A DNA stretch of 64,000 bases from Streptomyces sp. ISL-43 (GCF_018614195.1 NZ_JAGGOT010000013.1:388782-452781); one strand, 5' to 3'. Numbered from the stretch's first letter, positions 53,053 to 63,519 are shown. Notes: generated by a model from the sequence alone, not told the origin. Translations and numbers: made by a program.

Positions 53053-53562
53053 ATGCCGGCACACCTGAGGGACTCGCACTGCTCCACCTGTGGAGCACTG
53101 TTCGATTCGGCCGTGTGGCCGCGCGCGTGCCCCTCGTGCGGCGCCGTCGCCTACCGCAACCCCCTCCCGGTGGCGGTCGCCCTGCTTCCCGTCGAGGACG
53201 AGGCGGGCACCGGCCTGGTGGTCATCACGCGCACCATCGAGCCGGCCCTCGGCGGCGTCGCCCTGCCCGGCGGCTTCATGGACTTCGGCGAGGACTGGCG
53301 CGAGTCGGTCGTCCGCGAACTCCGCGAGGAGACCGGCATCCACGCCCCCGCCCGCGACGTCACCCTGGCCGACGCCCACAGCTCCCCGGCCGGCCACCTG
53401 CTCGTCTTCGGCCTCCTCCCGGTCCGCCCGGCCGACGCACTCCCCGCGTCCGCCGCCACCGACGAGACGACGGGCTGGCACGTCCTGCGGGGTCCGCGGG
53501 AGTTGGCGTTCCCGCTGCACACGAAGGTGGCACGGAAGTGGTTCCGGGGGCGGTACGCGTAA
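53053..53562 (+). CDS. NUDIX hydrolase with zinc ribbon
   Basis: This 169-aa protein has an N-terminal zinc ribbon (CSTCGALF..CPSCGAVAY, about 10-33) and a NUDIX domain with the box GGFMDFGEDWRESVVRELREETGI, split here as GGFMDFGEDW and RELREETGI. The ribbon is like that of NudC-type NAD(H)/capped-RNA hydrolases, but the protein is shorter and lacks the NudC C-terminal motif, so the substrate is open. It is divergent from VanX with overlapping promoter elements and is probably leaderless. Confidence 0.9.
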   Translation: MPAHLRDSHCSTCGALFDSAVWPRACPSCGAVAYRNPLPVAVALLPVEDEAGTGLVVITRTIEPALGGVALPGGFMDFGEDWRESVVRELREETGIHAPARDVTLADAHSSPAGHLLVFGLLPVRPADALPASAATDETTGWHVLRGPRELAFPLHTKVARKWFRGRYA

Positions 53563-53736
53563 GCGGACCCCGTCCACCCACGGGCCCGGCGGTACGGCGG
53601 CCGAGGGTTCCGCGCGGTTTCCGGGGCGGTCCGTTCGGAAGGCGAACCCTTTACCCGCGCCTGATGGCATGTACCGGTCAAATCTGCCAGGCTTCCGGCA
53701 GCCGTCACCCCCACGGCCGCCTCAAAGGAGTTTCCT

Positions 53737-55587
53737 GTGAGACCGACCCCCCACAAGGTCATCACCGCGACCGCGTTCGCCATCGCCGCGCTGATCGCCT
53801 CCGTACTTCCCGCGACACAGGCCGCAGCCGCCCCGGCCGCGGCCGCCGCCTGCACCCCCGCCCAAGCGGTCGTCAACGGCGGCTTCGAAAGCGGCACTTC
53901 ACCCTGGACCCAGTCGCAGACCAGCGTGATCACCAACCGCGCCGGCCAGAGCGCCCACGGCGGCGCCTACTTCGCCTGGCTGGGCGGCGTCGGCAGCACG
54001 CACACCGACACCCTCTCCCAGGGCGTCACCGTCCCCTCCGGATGCAGTACGGCGACGCTCACCTTCTGGCTGCGCGTCACGACCGCCGAGACCACCTCGT
54101 CGACGAAGTACGACAAGCTGACGGCGAAGATCGGCGCCACGACCCTGGCGACGTACTCGAACCTCGACAAGAACACCGGCTACGTCCAGAAGTCCTTCGA
54201 CGTCTCGGCCTTCGCCGGCCAGAGCGTGAACCTCGTCTTCACCGGCACCGAGGACTCCAGCCTGCAGACGAGCTTCGTCGTCGACGACGTCGCCCTCGAC
54301 ACCTCCGGCGGCACCACCCCGCCGGGCGACTCCACGCGTACGCCGGCCTCGCCCGCGTACAACGTCAGCCTGAGCAGCAACGCGAGCGGCACCGTCTGGA
54401 CCGGCCACGAGAGCGCGACCTTCACCAACGCCTCCGCCACCGCGCTCGGCGAGGTGTACCTGAGGCTCTGGGACAACTACCACGGCACCTGCTCCGCCAT
54501 GCCCATCGTCGTCAGCAACGTCACGGGCGGCACCGCGGGCGCGCTCTCGGTCGGCTGCACCGCCCTCCAGATCACCCTGCCGACGCCGCTGACGCAGGGA
54601 CAGAGCGCCACGATCGGCTTCGATCTCGGCATCACCGTGCCGAGCGGCGCCGACCGGTTCGGTCACGACGGGGCCTTCTCCTTCATCGGCAACGCCCTGC
54701 CGGTGCTCGCGGTCCGGGACGGGGCCGGCTGGCACCTGGACCCCTACACCAACAATGGCGAGTCGTTCTACTCGCTGGCCTCCGACTTCAGCGTGGCCCT
54801 CGACCACCCGAGCGGCCTGCTCGTACCGGCCACGGGCGGGTCGGTCGACACCCCGGGCACCAGCGGGCGCACGGTCACCACCGCCACCGCCTCCAAGGTC
54901 CGCGACTTCGCCTGGGCGGCGGGCCCGTTCAGCAAGATCTCCGGCACCTCGGCCGCCGGAACACCGGTCAACGTCTACTCCGTCTCGGGCATCACCTCGG
55001 CCGACGCCCAGTCGATGCTCACCACCGCGAAATCCGCCGTGGACGCCCACTCGGCCAGGTTCGGGGCGTACCCGTACGGCGAACTCGACGCGGTGATCGA
55101 CAACAACTTCTGGTTCGGCGGCATGGAGTACCCCGGCTTCGTCCTCGACCTGGTCAGCACCACGGCACTCACCCACGAGATCGCCCACCAGTGGTTCTAC
55201 GGAATCGTCGGCGACGACCAGTACAACAACCCGTGGCTCGACGAGGCGTTCACCGACTACGCCACCGACCTGGCACAGAACAAGACGGGTACCGGCTGCT
55301 GGAGCAGCGTCTCCTGGGCCTCCTCCGCGGAGAAGATCAGCAACTCGATGGCCTACTGGGACACCCACTCCTCCCGGTACTCCACCGTCATCTACGGCTA
55401 CGGCAAGTGCGCCCTGCACGACCTGCGCCGCGTCCTCGGTGACTCCGCCATGGCCAAACTGCTCAAGGACTACGCCACTTCGCACTGGTACGGAGTCTCC
55501 ACCACGGCCGAGTTCAAGACGGCCGCCCAGGCCGCCACGACCACGGACCTGACCTCCTTCTGGACCCAGCACCGCATCGACGGCTGA
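53737..55587 (+). CDS. Secreted M1-family metallopeptidase with N-terminal beta-sandwich
   Basis: This 616-aa protein has a Sec signal peptide (about 1-32, [17 protein letters not shown]), a CBM-like beta-sandwich (about 40-192, [24 protein letters not shown]), a Thr/Pro linker (about 193-208) and an M1 aminopeptidase-like region. The zinc site is HEIAH (His480, Glu481, His484) with Glu503 in WLDEAFTDY, the exact HExxH-x18-E spacing. It has GGMEYPG, the M1 variant of GAMEN. A strong AAAGGAG precedes the GTG. Confidence 0.9.
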   Translation: MRPTPHKVITATAFAIAALIASVLPATQAAAAPAAAAACTPAQAVVNGGFESGTSPWTQSQTSVITNRAGQSAHGGAYFAWLGGVGSTHTDTLSQGVTVPSGCSTATLTFWLRVTTAETTSSTKYDKLTAKIGATTLATYSNLDKNTGYVQKSFDVSAFAGQSVNLVFTGTEDSSLQTSFVVDDVALDTSGGTTPPGDSTRTPASPAYNVSLSSNASGTVWTGHESATFTNASATALGEVYLRLWDNYHGTCSAMPIVVSNVTGGTAGALSVGCTALQITLPTPLTQGQSATIGFDLGITVPSGADRFGHDGAFSFIGNALPVLAVRDGAGWHLDPYTNNGESFYSLASDFSVALDHPSGLLVPATGGSVDTPGTSGRTVTTATASKVRDFAWAAGPFSKISGTSAAGTPVNVYSVSGITSADAQSMLTTAKSAVDAHSARFGAYPYGELDAVIDNNFWFGGMEYPGFVLDLVSTTALTHEIAHQWFYGIVGDDQYNNPWLDEAFTDYATDLAQNKTGTGCWSSVSWASSAEKISNSMAYWDTHSSRYSTVIYGYGKCALHDLRRVLGDSAMAKLLKDYATSHWYGVSTTAEFKTAAQAATTTDLTSFWTQHRIDG

Positions 55588-55624
55588 CCGGGGACCGGTC
55601 CGCCGCGGCGGGCGCCACCCGGCG

Positions 55625-58048
55625 TCACCCGCGGCGAACCGGAGCCGACTGCCCGAACCCCCGCACCATCACGCCCTCCACCGGCGCCCCGGCCCCGTCC
55701 TCCACCACCACCGCGTCCCCGGCCCACCGCACCGCGTACCGCTCCACCTCGCCCGGCTCGAAGCCCGGGCCCGGATCGCGGATCACCACCCCGCCGCCCG
55801 TGCGGCCCCGCGCCGGGGCCCACGCCTCCAGGGCCACCGACCCGTCGGGCGCCCGGACCGGCAGCAGCGAGCCCGCCCGTGCCAGCACCGGGATCCGATC
55901 CGCCGGCGCGTCCAGCAGGACCTGGCCCGGCCCCTCGTACGCCTCGCCCGTCGCCGTGTCGTACCAGCGTCCCCGGGGCAGTCGCACCGCCCGCCGGTCC
56001 GCCCCGCACTCCAGCACCGGAGCCACGAGCAGCGCGTCGCCCAACAGGAAGGCGTCCTCGCAGTCCCGCAGCGTCCGGTCCTCCGGTGCCCCCCACCACA
56101 GGGGGCGCACGTAGGGGGCGCCGGTCCGCCGCGCGAGGTGGGCCAGCGTGACGAAGTACGGCCGCAGCCGCTCCCGTTCCGCCAGGACCGTCCGCGCGGC
56201 AGCCGTCGTATCCGGCCCGAACTCCCACGGTTCGCGCCGGCCCGCCCAGATCGCCGAGTGGGTCCGGAACATCGGCAGGTACGCGCCCAGTTGCATCCAC
56301 CGCAGATACAGCTCGGGGGAGGGCGAGCCCCAGAACCCGCCGACATCGGGCCCCGAGTACGGCACGCCGCACAGGCCGAGCCCCAGGACCAGCGCCAGCG
56401 AGGCCCGCAGCCCGTCCCAGCTGCTCTCCACGTCCCCCGACCACGTGCCCCCGTACCGCTGCATCCCCGCCCACCCCGACCGGGAGAAGAGGAACGGCCG
56501 CTCGGCCGGGCGCAGTCGTACGAGACCCTCCCAGCCCGCCCGCGCCATCCCGAGCGCGTACACGTTGTGCGCCTCCCGGTGGTCCCCGCCGGCCCCGTCC
56601 AGTACGTGCCGCGCCGAGCGGGGGAGCGTCCGGTCCCCGAAGGGCGCGAAGGACACCGGCTCGTTCATGTCGTGCCAGACGCCGGCGAAGCCCTGCGCGA
56701 GGCGCTCCGCGTACAGCCCGCCCCACCACTCCCGCGCCTCGGGATCGGTGAAGTCCGGGTACGCGCACTCGCCCGGCCACACCTCGCCCCGGACCTCCCG
56801 GCCCGCCGCGTCCCGTACGAAGGCCCCGCGCGCGCCGACCGCCAGGCCCGAGGTGTGGACCGCGTCGCCCGCCTTGACCGCCGGGTCGACGATCGAGACC
56901 AGCCGAACCCCCGACCCGGCCAACTCCTTCGCGAGGCCCGGCAGATCGGGAAAGGTGTCGCGGTCGACGGTGAAGACCCGGTGGCCGTCGTAGTGGTCGA
57001 TGTCCAGGTGGACGGCCGACAGCGGCAGCCCCCGCTCCGCGTAACCGGCCACGATCCGGCGCACCTCCGCGGCGCTCCCGAACCCCCACCGCGCGTGCTG
57101 GTAGCCGAGCGCCCACTCCGGCGGCACGGCGGCCGCGCCGGTCAGCCCCGACCAGCCCTGCAGCACCCGCCCCGGCGGACCCACCAGCACCCAGCACCGC
57201 AAGGGGCCGCCCTCCATGCGCAGTTCGCACGACCCCGGACGGTCCGCGCCGGAGCCGGCGCCCTCCTCGCCCTCCCGCAACACCACCCGCCCGTCCCAGG
57301 AGTTGTCGTGGAACACCAGGTGCGTGCCCGCGTCCGCGACCACCAGCTGCACCGGCATGGTGATGTACAGGGGGTCCACGCGCGGCCCGACCCCGCCCTT
57401 GGGATCGGTGTTCCACAGCCGGTAGGACCCGTCCCTCAAGCGGGGCCCCGCCGCCCGCCCGCCGAGCCCGAAGACCCGCGCGTCCGCCGCGACCTCGCTC
57501 CGCAGCAGCCACCGCGCCGGCCGCGGCCCCGCCGGCGCCGCGTCCGGCGCGCCGTCCGCTCGGTCCGCCGGATTCCCCGCCGGACGCACCGGCTCCCACC
57601 AGCGCGGCGGCAGCTCCCGGCGCAGCACCGCACCGCCCGGCGTGCGCACCTCGACGGCCCCGTGCCGGGACACCGCCACCGTCACCCGCTCGGAGACCAC
57701 CCGCCAGCCACCCGCGGTGTCCGGCTCCAGGACGGCGCGCGGATCGGGTTCCGGCCCGTCGCCGACCACCGCGTACGAGGGCGTGGGCAAGGCCCCGTCC
57801 CAGCCCCAGAACACCGCCCCGCCCGCGGTGACCCGTACGAGCAGCTCCGAACGGGTGAACCGCAGTACGCCCCCGCCCGGCAGGGGCTCCGTACCCGTCA
57901 GCAGGCCCGGCACCCGCGCCCGCTCCGCGCCCCGGGGTGCGAGCCCCGCCGCGTCCACGCGCCCGTTGCGCCAGGCCGAGCGCCAGGCGCGCCGCCCCCG
58001 CTCACTGCCGAGGTCCCGTACCGCACGCACCAGCTCACGACCGTCCAT
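55625..58048 (-). CDS. GH31 alpha-glycosidase
   Basis: This 807-aa protein belongs to glycoside hydrolase family 31. The nucleophile is Asp460 in WHDMNEP and the acid/base is probably Asp539 in GTWSGDVESSW. The beta-sandwich N-terminal domain, the barrel (YQHARWGFGS, LDIDHYDGHRVFTVD, PYSGPDVGGF) and two C-terminal beta domains are all present. There is no signal peptide, so it acts on internalised alpha-glucosides or xylosides. The ATG at 58048 is preferred over a GTG 9 nt upstream. Confidence 0.92.
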   Translation of the reverse strand: MDGRELVRAVRDLGSERGRRAWRSAWRNGRVDAAGLAPRGAERARVPGLLTGTEPLPGGGVLRFTRSELLVRVTAGGAVFWGWDGALPTPSYAVVGDGPEPDPRAVLEPDTAGGWRVVSERVTVAVSRHGAVEVRTPGGAVLRRELPPRWWEPVRPAGNPADRADGAPDAAPAGPRPARWLLRSEVAADARVFGLGGRAAGPRLRDGSYRLWNTDPKGGVGPRVDPLYITMPVQLVVADAGTHLVFHDNSWDGRVVLREGEEGAGSGADRPGSCELRMEGGPLRCWVLVGPPGRVLQGWSGLTGAAAVPPEWALGYQHARWGFGSAAEVRRIVAGYAERGLPLSAVHLDIDHYDGHRVFTVDRDTFPDLPGLAKELAGSGVRLVSIVDPAVKAGDAVHTSGLAVGARGAFVRDAAGREVRGEVWPGECAYPDFTDPEAREWWGGLYAERLAQGFAGVWHDMNEPVSFAPFGDRTLPRSARHVLDGAGGDHREAHNVYALGMARAGWEGLVRLRPAERPFLFSRSGWAGMQRYGGTWSGDVESSWDGLRASLALVLGLGLCGVPYSGPDVGGFWGSPSPELYLRWMQLGAYLPMFRTHSAIWAGRREPWEFGPDTTAAARTVLAERERLRPYFVTLAHLARRTGAPYVRPLWWGAPEDRTLRDCEDAFLLGDALLVAPVLECGADRRAVRLPRGRWYDTATGEAYEGPGQVLLDAPADRIPVLARAGSLLPVRAPDGSVALEAWAPARGRTGGGVVIRDPGPGFEPGEVERYAVRWAGDAVVVEDGAGAPVEGVMVRGFGQSAPVRRG

Positions 58049-58275
58049 GGCGCCCACCCTGCCACCGGCACCCGGCCCAGAAGGTGGCGTTCAACTGCCG
58101 TTCACTCTCAAAAGGATCACAACCGACCGTCGATGACGGCTCTGGTGCGGATGTCGATCACATGGCATCGTCCCTGTGAGCCTTCGCGTGGACACCCCCC
58201 GCGCGGTGGCACCGTACGAACACCACACGACACGCCCACGAAGCGCGAGCCGCAGACGTGACCGGGAGCCGACCC

Positions 58276-60252
58276 ATGACCGCAGCCACCCCACCCGAGC
58301 CCCTCTGGGCGCCTGGCCCCGACCGGATCGCCGCGGCCCGGATCACCGCCTTCCAGGCCTGGGCCGCCGAACACCACGGAGCCCCCGCCGACGGCGGCTA
58401 CCCGGCCCTGCACAGCTGGTCCGTCGACGAGCTCGACACCTTCTGGCAGGCCGTCGCCGAGTGGTTCGACGTACGCTTCACCACTCCCTACGAGGCCGTC
58501 CTCGCGGACCGGTCCATGCCGGGTGCCCGCTGGTTCCCGGGCGCCACCCTCAACTACGCCGAGCACGCCCTGCGCGCCGCCGAGGACCCGGCACGCGCCG
58601 CCGACGCGGCCCTGCTCCACGTGGACGAGACCCACGAGCTCACCCCCGTCACCTGGGCCGAGCTCCGCCGCCAGGTCGGCGCGCTCGCCGCCGAACTGCG
58701 CGCCCTGGGCGTACGCCCCGGAGACCGGGTCAGCGGCTACCTCCCCAACATCCCCGAGGCCGTCACCGCACTCCTCGCCACCGCCGCCGTCGGCGCCGTC
58801 TGGACCTCCTGCGCCCCCGATTTCGGCGCCCGCAGCGTCCTGGACCGCTTCCAGCAGGTCGAGCCCGTCGTCCTCTTCACCGTCGACGGCTACCGCTACG
58901 GCGGCAAGGAGCACGACCGCCGCGACACCGTCGCCGAGCTGCGCGCCGAGCTCCCCTCGCTGCGCGCCGTCGTCCACATCCCGCTCCTCGGTACGCCGAC
59001 CCCCGCGGGCGCCCTCACCTGGGCGGACCTGACCTCCGCCGACACCGAGCCCGTCTTCGAGGCGGTCCCCTTCGACCATCCCCTCTGGGTCCTCTACTCC
59101 TCCGGCACGACCGGCCTGCCCAAGGCCATCGTCCAGTCCCAGGGCGGGATCCTCCTCGAACACCTCAAGCAGATCGGCCTGCACTGCGACCTCGGCCCCG
59201 AGGACCGGTTCTTCTGGTACACCTCCACCGGCTGGATGATGTGGAACTTCCTCGTCTCCGGCCTGCTCACCGGAACCACCGTCGTGCTCTACGACGGCAG
59301 CCCGGGATTCCCCGACACCGGTGCCCAATGGCGCATCGCGGAGCGGACCAAAGCCACCCTGTACGGGACTTCCGCCGCCTACGTGATGGCCTGCCGCAAG
59401 GCGGAGGTCCATCCCGCCCGCGACTTCGACCTCTCCTCCGTGAAGTGCGTGGCCACCACCGGCTCCCCGCTGCCCCCGGACGGCTTCCGCTGGCTGCACG
59501 ACGAGGTGGCCGAGGACCTCTGGATCGCCTCCGTCAGCGGCGGCACCGACGTCTGCAGCTGCTTCGCCGGCGCCGTCCCCACCCTCCCGGTCCACATCGG
59601 CGAGCTCCAGGCCGCCTGCCTGGGCACGGACCTCCAGGCCTGGGACCCCGCGGGCAAGCCCGTCATCGGCGAAGTCGGCGAGCTCGTCGTCACCAACCCG
59701 ATGCCGTCCATGCCGATCCGCTTCTGGAACGACCCCGACGGCAGCCGCTACCGCGACAGCTACTTCGAGATGTTCCCCGGCGTCTGGCGCCACGGTGACT
59801 GGATCACGATCACCGACTACGGCTCCGTCGTCATCCACGGCCGCTCCGACTCCACCCTGAACCGCCAGGGCGTCCGGATGGGCTCCGCCGATATCTACGA
59901 GGCCGTGGAGAGGCTCCCCGAGATCAAGGAATCCCTGGTCATCGGCCTGGAAGAGGCGAACGGCGGCTACTGGATGCCGCTCTTCGTCCACCTCGCGCCC
60001 GGCGCCGTCCTCGACGAGGACCTCCGCGCCCGGATCAAGGCGACGATCCGCGAGGAGCTCTCCCCGCGGCACGTCCCCGACGAGATCATCGAGGTCCCGG
60101 GCATCCCGCACACCCTCACCGGCAAGCGCATCGAAGTCCCGGTCAAGCGCCTCCTCCAAGGCGCCCCCATGGCCAAGGCGGTCAACCCCGGCTCCGTCGA
60201 CAACCTGGACCTCCTGCACTTCTACGAGGAGCTCGCCCGCACCCGGGCCTGA
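58276..60252 (+). CDS. aacS: Acetoacetate-CoA ligase
   Basis: This 658-aa enzyme activates acetoacetate with ATP and CoA to acetoacetyl-CoA. It has the adenylate-forming motif LYSSGTTGLPKAIV, FFWYTSTGWMMWNF typical of AacS, GGTDVCSCFAG, the A8 region STLNRQGVRMGSADIYEAVE and the A10 lysine in TLTGKRIEVPVKRLL. The length matches the family. GGGAG stands 7 nt before the ATG. An ATG 18 nt upstream in frame is less likely. Confidence 0.95.
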   Translation: MTAATPPEPLWAPGPDRIAAARITAFQAWAAEHHGAPADGGYPALHSWSVDELDTFWQAVAEWFDVRFTTPYEAVLADRSMPGARWFPGATLNYAEHALRAAEDPARAADAALLHVDETHELTPVTWAELRRQVGALAAELRALGVRPGDRVSGYLPNIPEAVTALLATAAVGAVWTSCAPDFGARSVLDRFQQVEPVVLFTVDGYRYGGKEHDRRDTVAELRAELPSLRAVVHIPLLGTPTPAGALTWADLTSADTEPVFEAVPFDHPLWVLYSSGTTGLPKAIVQSQGGILLEHLKQIGLHCDLGPEDRFFWYTSTGWMMWNFLVSGLLTGTTVVLYDGSPGFPDTGAQWRIAERTKATLYGTSAAYVMACRKAEVHPARDFDLSSVKCVATTGSPLPPDGFRWLHDEVAEDLWIASVSGGTDVCSCFAGAVPTLPVHIGELQAACLGTDLQAWDPAGKPVIGEVGELVVTNPMPSMPIRFWNDPDGSRYRDSYFEMFPGVWRHGDWITITDYGSVVIHGRSDSTLNRQGVRMGSADIYEAVERLPEIKESLVIGLEEANGGYWMPLFVHLAPGAVLDEDLRARIKATIREELSPRHVPDEIIEVPGIPHTLTGKRIEVPVKRLLQGAPMAKAVNPGSVDNLDLLHFYEELARTRA

Positions 60253-60260
60253 GCCCGACG

Positions 60261-60273
60261 CCACTGTCAGTGG
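60261..60273. promoter_or_regulatory. 13-bp dyad CCACTGTCAGTGG
   Basis: A perfect inverted repeat lies 48 bp before the next gene. CAGTG recurs nearby (GGCAGTG, GAGTGAG). It is a possible operator for the unknown gene at 60322. Confidence 0.4.
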
Positions 60274-60321
60274 CAGTGATTACTCTGAGTGAGCACGTGA
60301 CTGCGCACCCAGGGGGAACCG

Positions 60322-61236
60322 ATGCCACGCTCCGACGACAGCAGGACCGGAACCACGGCGGGACGACCCGCCCGCACCAGCAGGCGCCGCACACTGCGCC
60401 GCGAAGCCCCCAGCACCGTCGGCCTCCTGGCCGACGCCGGGGACTTCGCGGCCATGCGCGCCTACCGCAGCTTCGCCTTCGACGACCACCGCGACTACCT
60501 CGACCACGTCGAGCGCCTGCTCCGCTCGCTGGCGGCCCAGGGCATCCACACCACCGTCGCCCTCTTCGACCCCGAGGACTACGCCGAGTACTGCGCCCGG
60601 CAGGGACTCGATCCGGACACCCCCGGCGGCCGCACCCGGTTCACCGCCGAACTGGCCGGCGGCAGCGGACTCCCGTACGCCGGCCAGCCCATCGACGAGC
60701 TGCTCCCGCTCCTCGTGGACGAGGCCGTCCGCCAAGCCACCTGGGAGTACGCCACCACCCTCCTGTCCGGAGTCGGCAACTGCGCCGACTGCGGACAGGA
60801 CATCGGGACCGCCTCCCTCGAGCGCGCCGCCGACGCGCTCAAACGCCTCGTCGACCGGGCCGGCCCGGGCCACCACCACCTCGTGTGCAGCGTCCCCGCC
60901 GAGGACGAACAGCTCCTGGCCGTGCTGCACGCCGACACTCCCGGGGCCGGGCCGCCCCGGATCGGGGGCCGCGAGGGCCTCGACTTCGTGACCGTCCTCG
61001 CCGCGGGCCTGGCGCTGGGCGGACCCGGGGGAGTGGTCCTGCGCAGCACCGCCGAGGGACTCCGGGACCGGGTCCACGGCTGGCGCCTGGACCGCGGCCG
61101 CCTGGTACCCCTCTCGGCGGCGGCCGTCTTCAACGCCTACTGCACCGACGCCGACACCGGAGAACCGGTCGCCCCCGAACCGGGCGTCGAGTACTGCCCC
61201 GGCTACGAGGTCGACGAACCGGGCCCCCACCACTGA
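60322..61236 (+). CDS. Conserved Streptomyces protein of unknown function
   Basis: This 304-aa protein has a basic Ser/Arg/Thr-rich N-terminus (about 1-30), then an alpha/beta region (STVGLLADAGDFAAMRAYRSF, HVERLLRSLAAQGIHTTVALF) and a CADCGQ motif (about 152-157) that may bind a metal with other cysteines. I do not recognise a family name. The ATG is preceded by AGGGGGAA. It ends before a 15-bp hairpin that separates it from ptsI. Confidence 0.75.
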   Translation: MPRSDDSRTGTTAGRPARTSRRRTLRREAPSTVGLLADAGDFAAMRAYRSFAFDDHRDYLDHVERLLRSLAAQGIHTTVALFDPEDYAEYCARQGLDPDTPGGRTRFTAELAGGSGLPYAGQPIDELLPLLVDEAVRQATWEYATTLLSGVGNCADCGQDIGTASLERAADALKRLVDRAGPGHHHLVCSVPAEDEQLLAVLHADTPGAGPPRIGGREGLDFVTVLAAGLALGGPGGVVLRSTAEGLRDRVHGWRLDRGRLVPLSAAAVFNAYCTDADTGEPVAPEPGVEYCPGYEVDEPGPHH

Positions 61237-61272
61237 GCCGAACGAGTGGGGTGACCCGCGGCCGGAAACGGC

Positions 61273-61305
61273 CGAGGGGCCCTCGCCACCGGCGAGGGCC
61301 CCTCG
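61273..61305. terminator. Bidirectional terminator
   Basis: A 15-bp perfect stem (CGAGGGGCCCTCGCC and its complement) with loop ACC lies between the convergent unknown gene and ptsI. Confidence 0.88.
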
Positions 61306-61325
61306 ATCGACAAGACACCGTCCGG

Positions 61326-62996
61326 CTACTCGCCGGACAGCACCGCCTGGGCGGCCACACGGGCCTCCTCGGCGCTCTCCGCGGCACGCGCGGCCGCGGC
61401 CGCACGCTCGCACTGCGCGAGGGTGTACTTGGCGAGCGCCGCGCGTACATAGGGGATCGAAGCGGCACCCATGGACAGAGAGGTGACACCCAGACCCGTC
61501 AGCACACAGGCCAGCAGCGGGTCGGAGGCGGCCTCGCCACAGACACCACAGCTCTTGCCCTCGGCCCTGGCCGCGTCGGCCGACATGGCGATCAGGTCGA
61601 GCAGCGCGGGCTGCCACGGGTCCTGCAGCCGCGACACGGCGCCGACCTGCCGGTCGGCGGCGAAGGCGTACTGAGCCAGGTCGTTGGTGCCCAGCGACAG
61701 GAACTCGACCTCCTGCAGGATCGAGCGTGCCCGGAGCGCGGCGGAGGGGATCTCCACCATCGCGCCGAACTTCGCCCGCAGGCCGGCATCGCGGCACGCG
61801 TCCGCGAAGGCCTTGGCGTCGATCCGGTCGGCCACCATCGGGGCCATGACCTCGAGGTAGACCGGCAGCCCCTCGGCGGCCTTGGCCAGTGCGGTCAGCT
61901 GCGTGCGCAGCACGTCCGGGTGGTCGAGCAGCGAGCGCAGGCCACGGACACCCAGAGCCGGGTTCGGCTCGTCGGCCGGGGTCAGGAAGTCCAGCGGCTT
62001 GTCGGCGCCGGCGTCCAGGACGCGTACGACGACACGACCCTCGGGGAAGGCCTCGAGCACCTTGCGGTACGACTCGATCTGCTTCTCTTCGGTCGGCGCC
62101 TTCTTGCTGTCGTCCAGGAAGAGGAACTCGGTGCGGAACAGGCCCACACCCTCGGCCCCCGCCTCGACGGCGGCCGGCACGTCCGCCGGACCACCGATGT
62201 TGGCCAGCAGCGGCACCTTGTGGCCGTCGGACGTCGCACCCGGACCGGACGAAGCGGAGAGCGCCGCCTTGCGCTCGGCGGCCGCGGCCTCCAGCTCGGC
62301 CCGCTTCTCCGGGGAAGGGTCCACGAAGAGGTCGCCCGTGCTGCCGTCGACGGCGATCAGGGTGCCCTCGGCGATCTCGCCGGCACCCGGCAGCGCCACG
62401 ATGGCCGGCACGCCCAGCGCCCGCGCGAGGATCGCGCTGTGGCTGGTCGGCCCGCCTTCCTCGGTCACGAAACCGAGGACCAGCGCCGGGTCGAGCAGAG
62501 CGGTGTCGGCGGGAGCGAGGTCACGCGCGATCAGCACGTACGGCTCGTCGCTGTCCGGCACACCCGGCATCGGCACGCCGAGCAGGCGCGCGACGATGCG
62601 GTTGCGCACGTCGTCCAGGTCGGCGACGCGGCCGGCCATGTACTCGCCGGCACCCGCGAGGAGCTCGCGGTAGTGGGAGAAGGCGTCGTACACACCGCGC
62701 TCGGCGGTGCTTCCGACGGCGATCCGCCGGTCGACGTCCGTCATCAGCTCGGGGTCCGTGGCGATCATCGCCTGGGCCTCGAGCACGTGCTGAGCCTCGC
62801 CACCGGCCAGCTGGCCGCGCGCGATCAGGTCGGCCGACACAGCTTCCACGGCCTGACGGGCGCGCCCCTGTTCGCGCTCCGCCTCGTCCGCGTTGATCTG
62901 CTTCGCCGGCGGCTCGAGAACCGCCGTGCCCATGTGCCGAACCTCGCCGATCGCCACACCGTGGCTCACGCCGACGCCTCGCAGCGTTGTCTCCAT
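61326..62996 (-). CDS. ptsI: PTS enzyme I
   Basis: This 556-aa general PTS phosphotransferase takes phosphate from PEP and passes it to HPr. The phospho-histidine is His186 in GGPTSHSAILAR, the usual position. The PEP-binding barrel includes GIGLFRTEFLFL-like GVGLFRTEFLFLD, ALGVRGLRSLLD, and CGVCGEAASDP. The ATG at 62996 is preceded by GGGTGAA. It lies 73 nt after crr, with which it is probably transcribed under DasR control. Confidence 0.97.
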   Translation of the reverse strand: METTLRGVGVSHGVAIGEVRHMGTAVLEPPAKQINADEAEREQGRARQAVEAVSADLIARGQLAGGEAQHVLEAQAMIATDPELMTDVDRRIAVGSTAERGVYDAFSHYRELLAGAGEYMAGRVADLDDVRNRIVARLLGVPMPGVPDSDEPYVLIARDLAPADTALLDPALVLGFVTEEGGPTSHSAILARALGVPAIVALPGAGEIAEGTLIAVDGSTGDLFVDPSPEKRAELEAAAAERKAALSASSGPGATSDGHKVPLLANIGGPADVPAAVEAGAEGVGLFRTEFLFLDDSKKAPTEEKQIESYRKVLEAFPEGRVVVRVLDAGADKPLDFLTPADEPNPALGVRGLRSLLDHPDVLRTQLTALAKAAEGLPVYLEVMAPMVADRIDAKAFADACRDAGLRAKFGAMVEIPSAALRARSILQEVEFLSLGTNDLAQYAFAADRQVGAVSRLQDPWQPALLDLIAMSADAARAEGKSCGVCGEAASDPLLACVLTGLGVTSLSMGAASIPYVRAALAKYTLAQCERAAAAARAAESAEEARVAAQAVLSGE

Positions 62997-63069
62997 TTCA
63001 CCCGTCTCCGATTGAGCGACGGCCCCGCCGCCGCGATGGATGTCCGACTCGCCTATGGAGGCGGACACG

Positions 63070-63519
63070 TCACTGCCAGCTGAAGAGGACGTCCGACGCC
63101 TTCACGTCGCCGGACTCGACCACGTCGGAGAGGGAGTCCGCGGTGGCCTCCAGCGCCACGATGGGGCAGATGGAGGACTTGCCCGCGGCCTCGACGGCAG
63201 CAGGGTTCCAGCGGATGACGGCCTGGCCGCGACTCACGGTGTCGCCCTTGTTGACGAGGAGCTCGAAGCCCTCGCCGTTGAGCTGGACGGTGTCGATGCC
63301 CAGGTGGGTGAGCACACCGTGTCCTTCGTCGTCGACGACGACGTACGCGTGCGGGTGCAGGGAGACGACCACACCGTCGACGGGGGCCACCGCCTCCGAG
63401 GGCTCCTGCACGGGCTTGATAGCGGTGCCGGGTCCCACCATCGCGCCGGAGAACACCGGATCGGGCACTGCCGCGAGTCCGATGGCGGTCCCGGCGAGTG
63501 GGGACGTCACGCTGGTCAT
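63070..63519 (-). CDS. crr: PTS glucose-type enzyme IIA (Crr)
   Basis: This 149-aa IIA-Glc-like protein has the phosphorylated His72 in GVLTHLGIDTV and the conserved HPHAYVV before it. In S. coelicolor the single crr gene serves N-acetylglucosamine and fructose PTS permeases; glucose itself is taken up by GlkA/GlcP. The ATG is preceded by GGAGG. It is the first gene of the crr-ptsI unit. Confidence 0.97.
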   Translation of the reverse strand: MTSVTSPLAGTAIGLAAVPDPVFSGAMVGPGTAIKPVQEPSEAVAPVDGVVVSLHPHAYVVVDDEGHGVLTHLGIDTVQLNGEGFELLVNKGDTVSRGQAVIRWNPAAVEAAGKSSICPIVALEATADSLSDVVESGDVKASDVLFSWQ

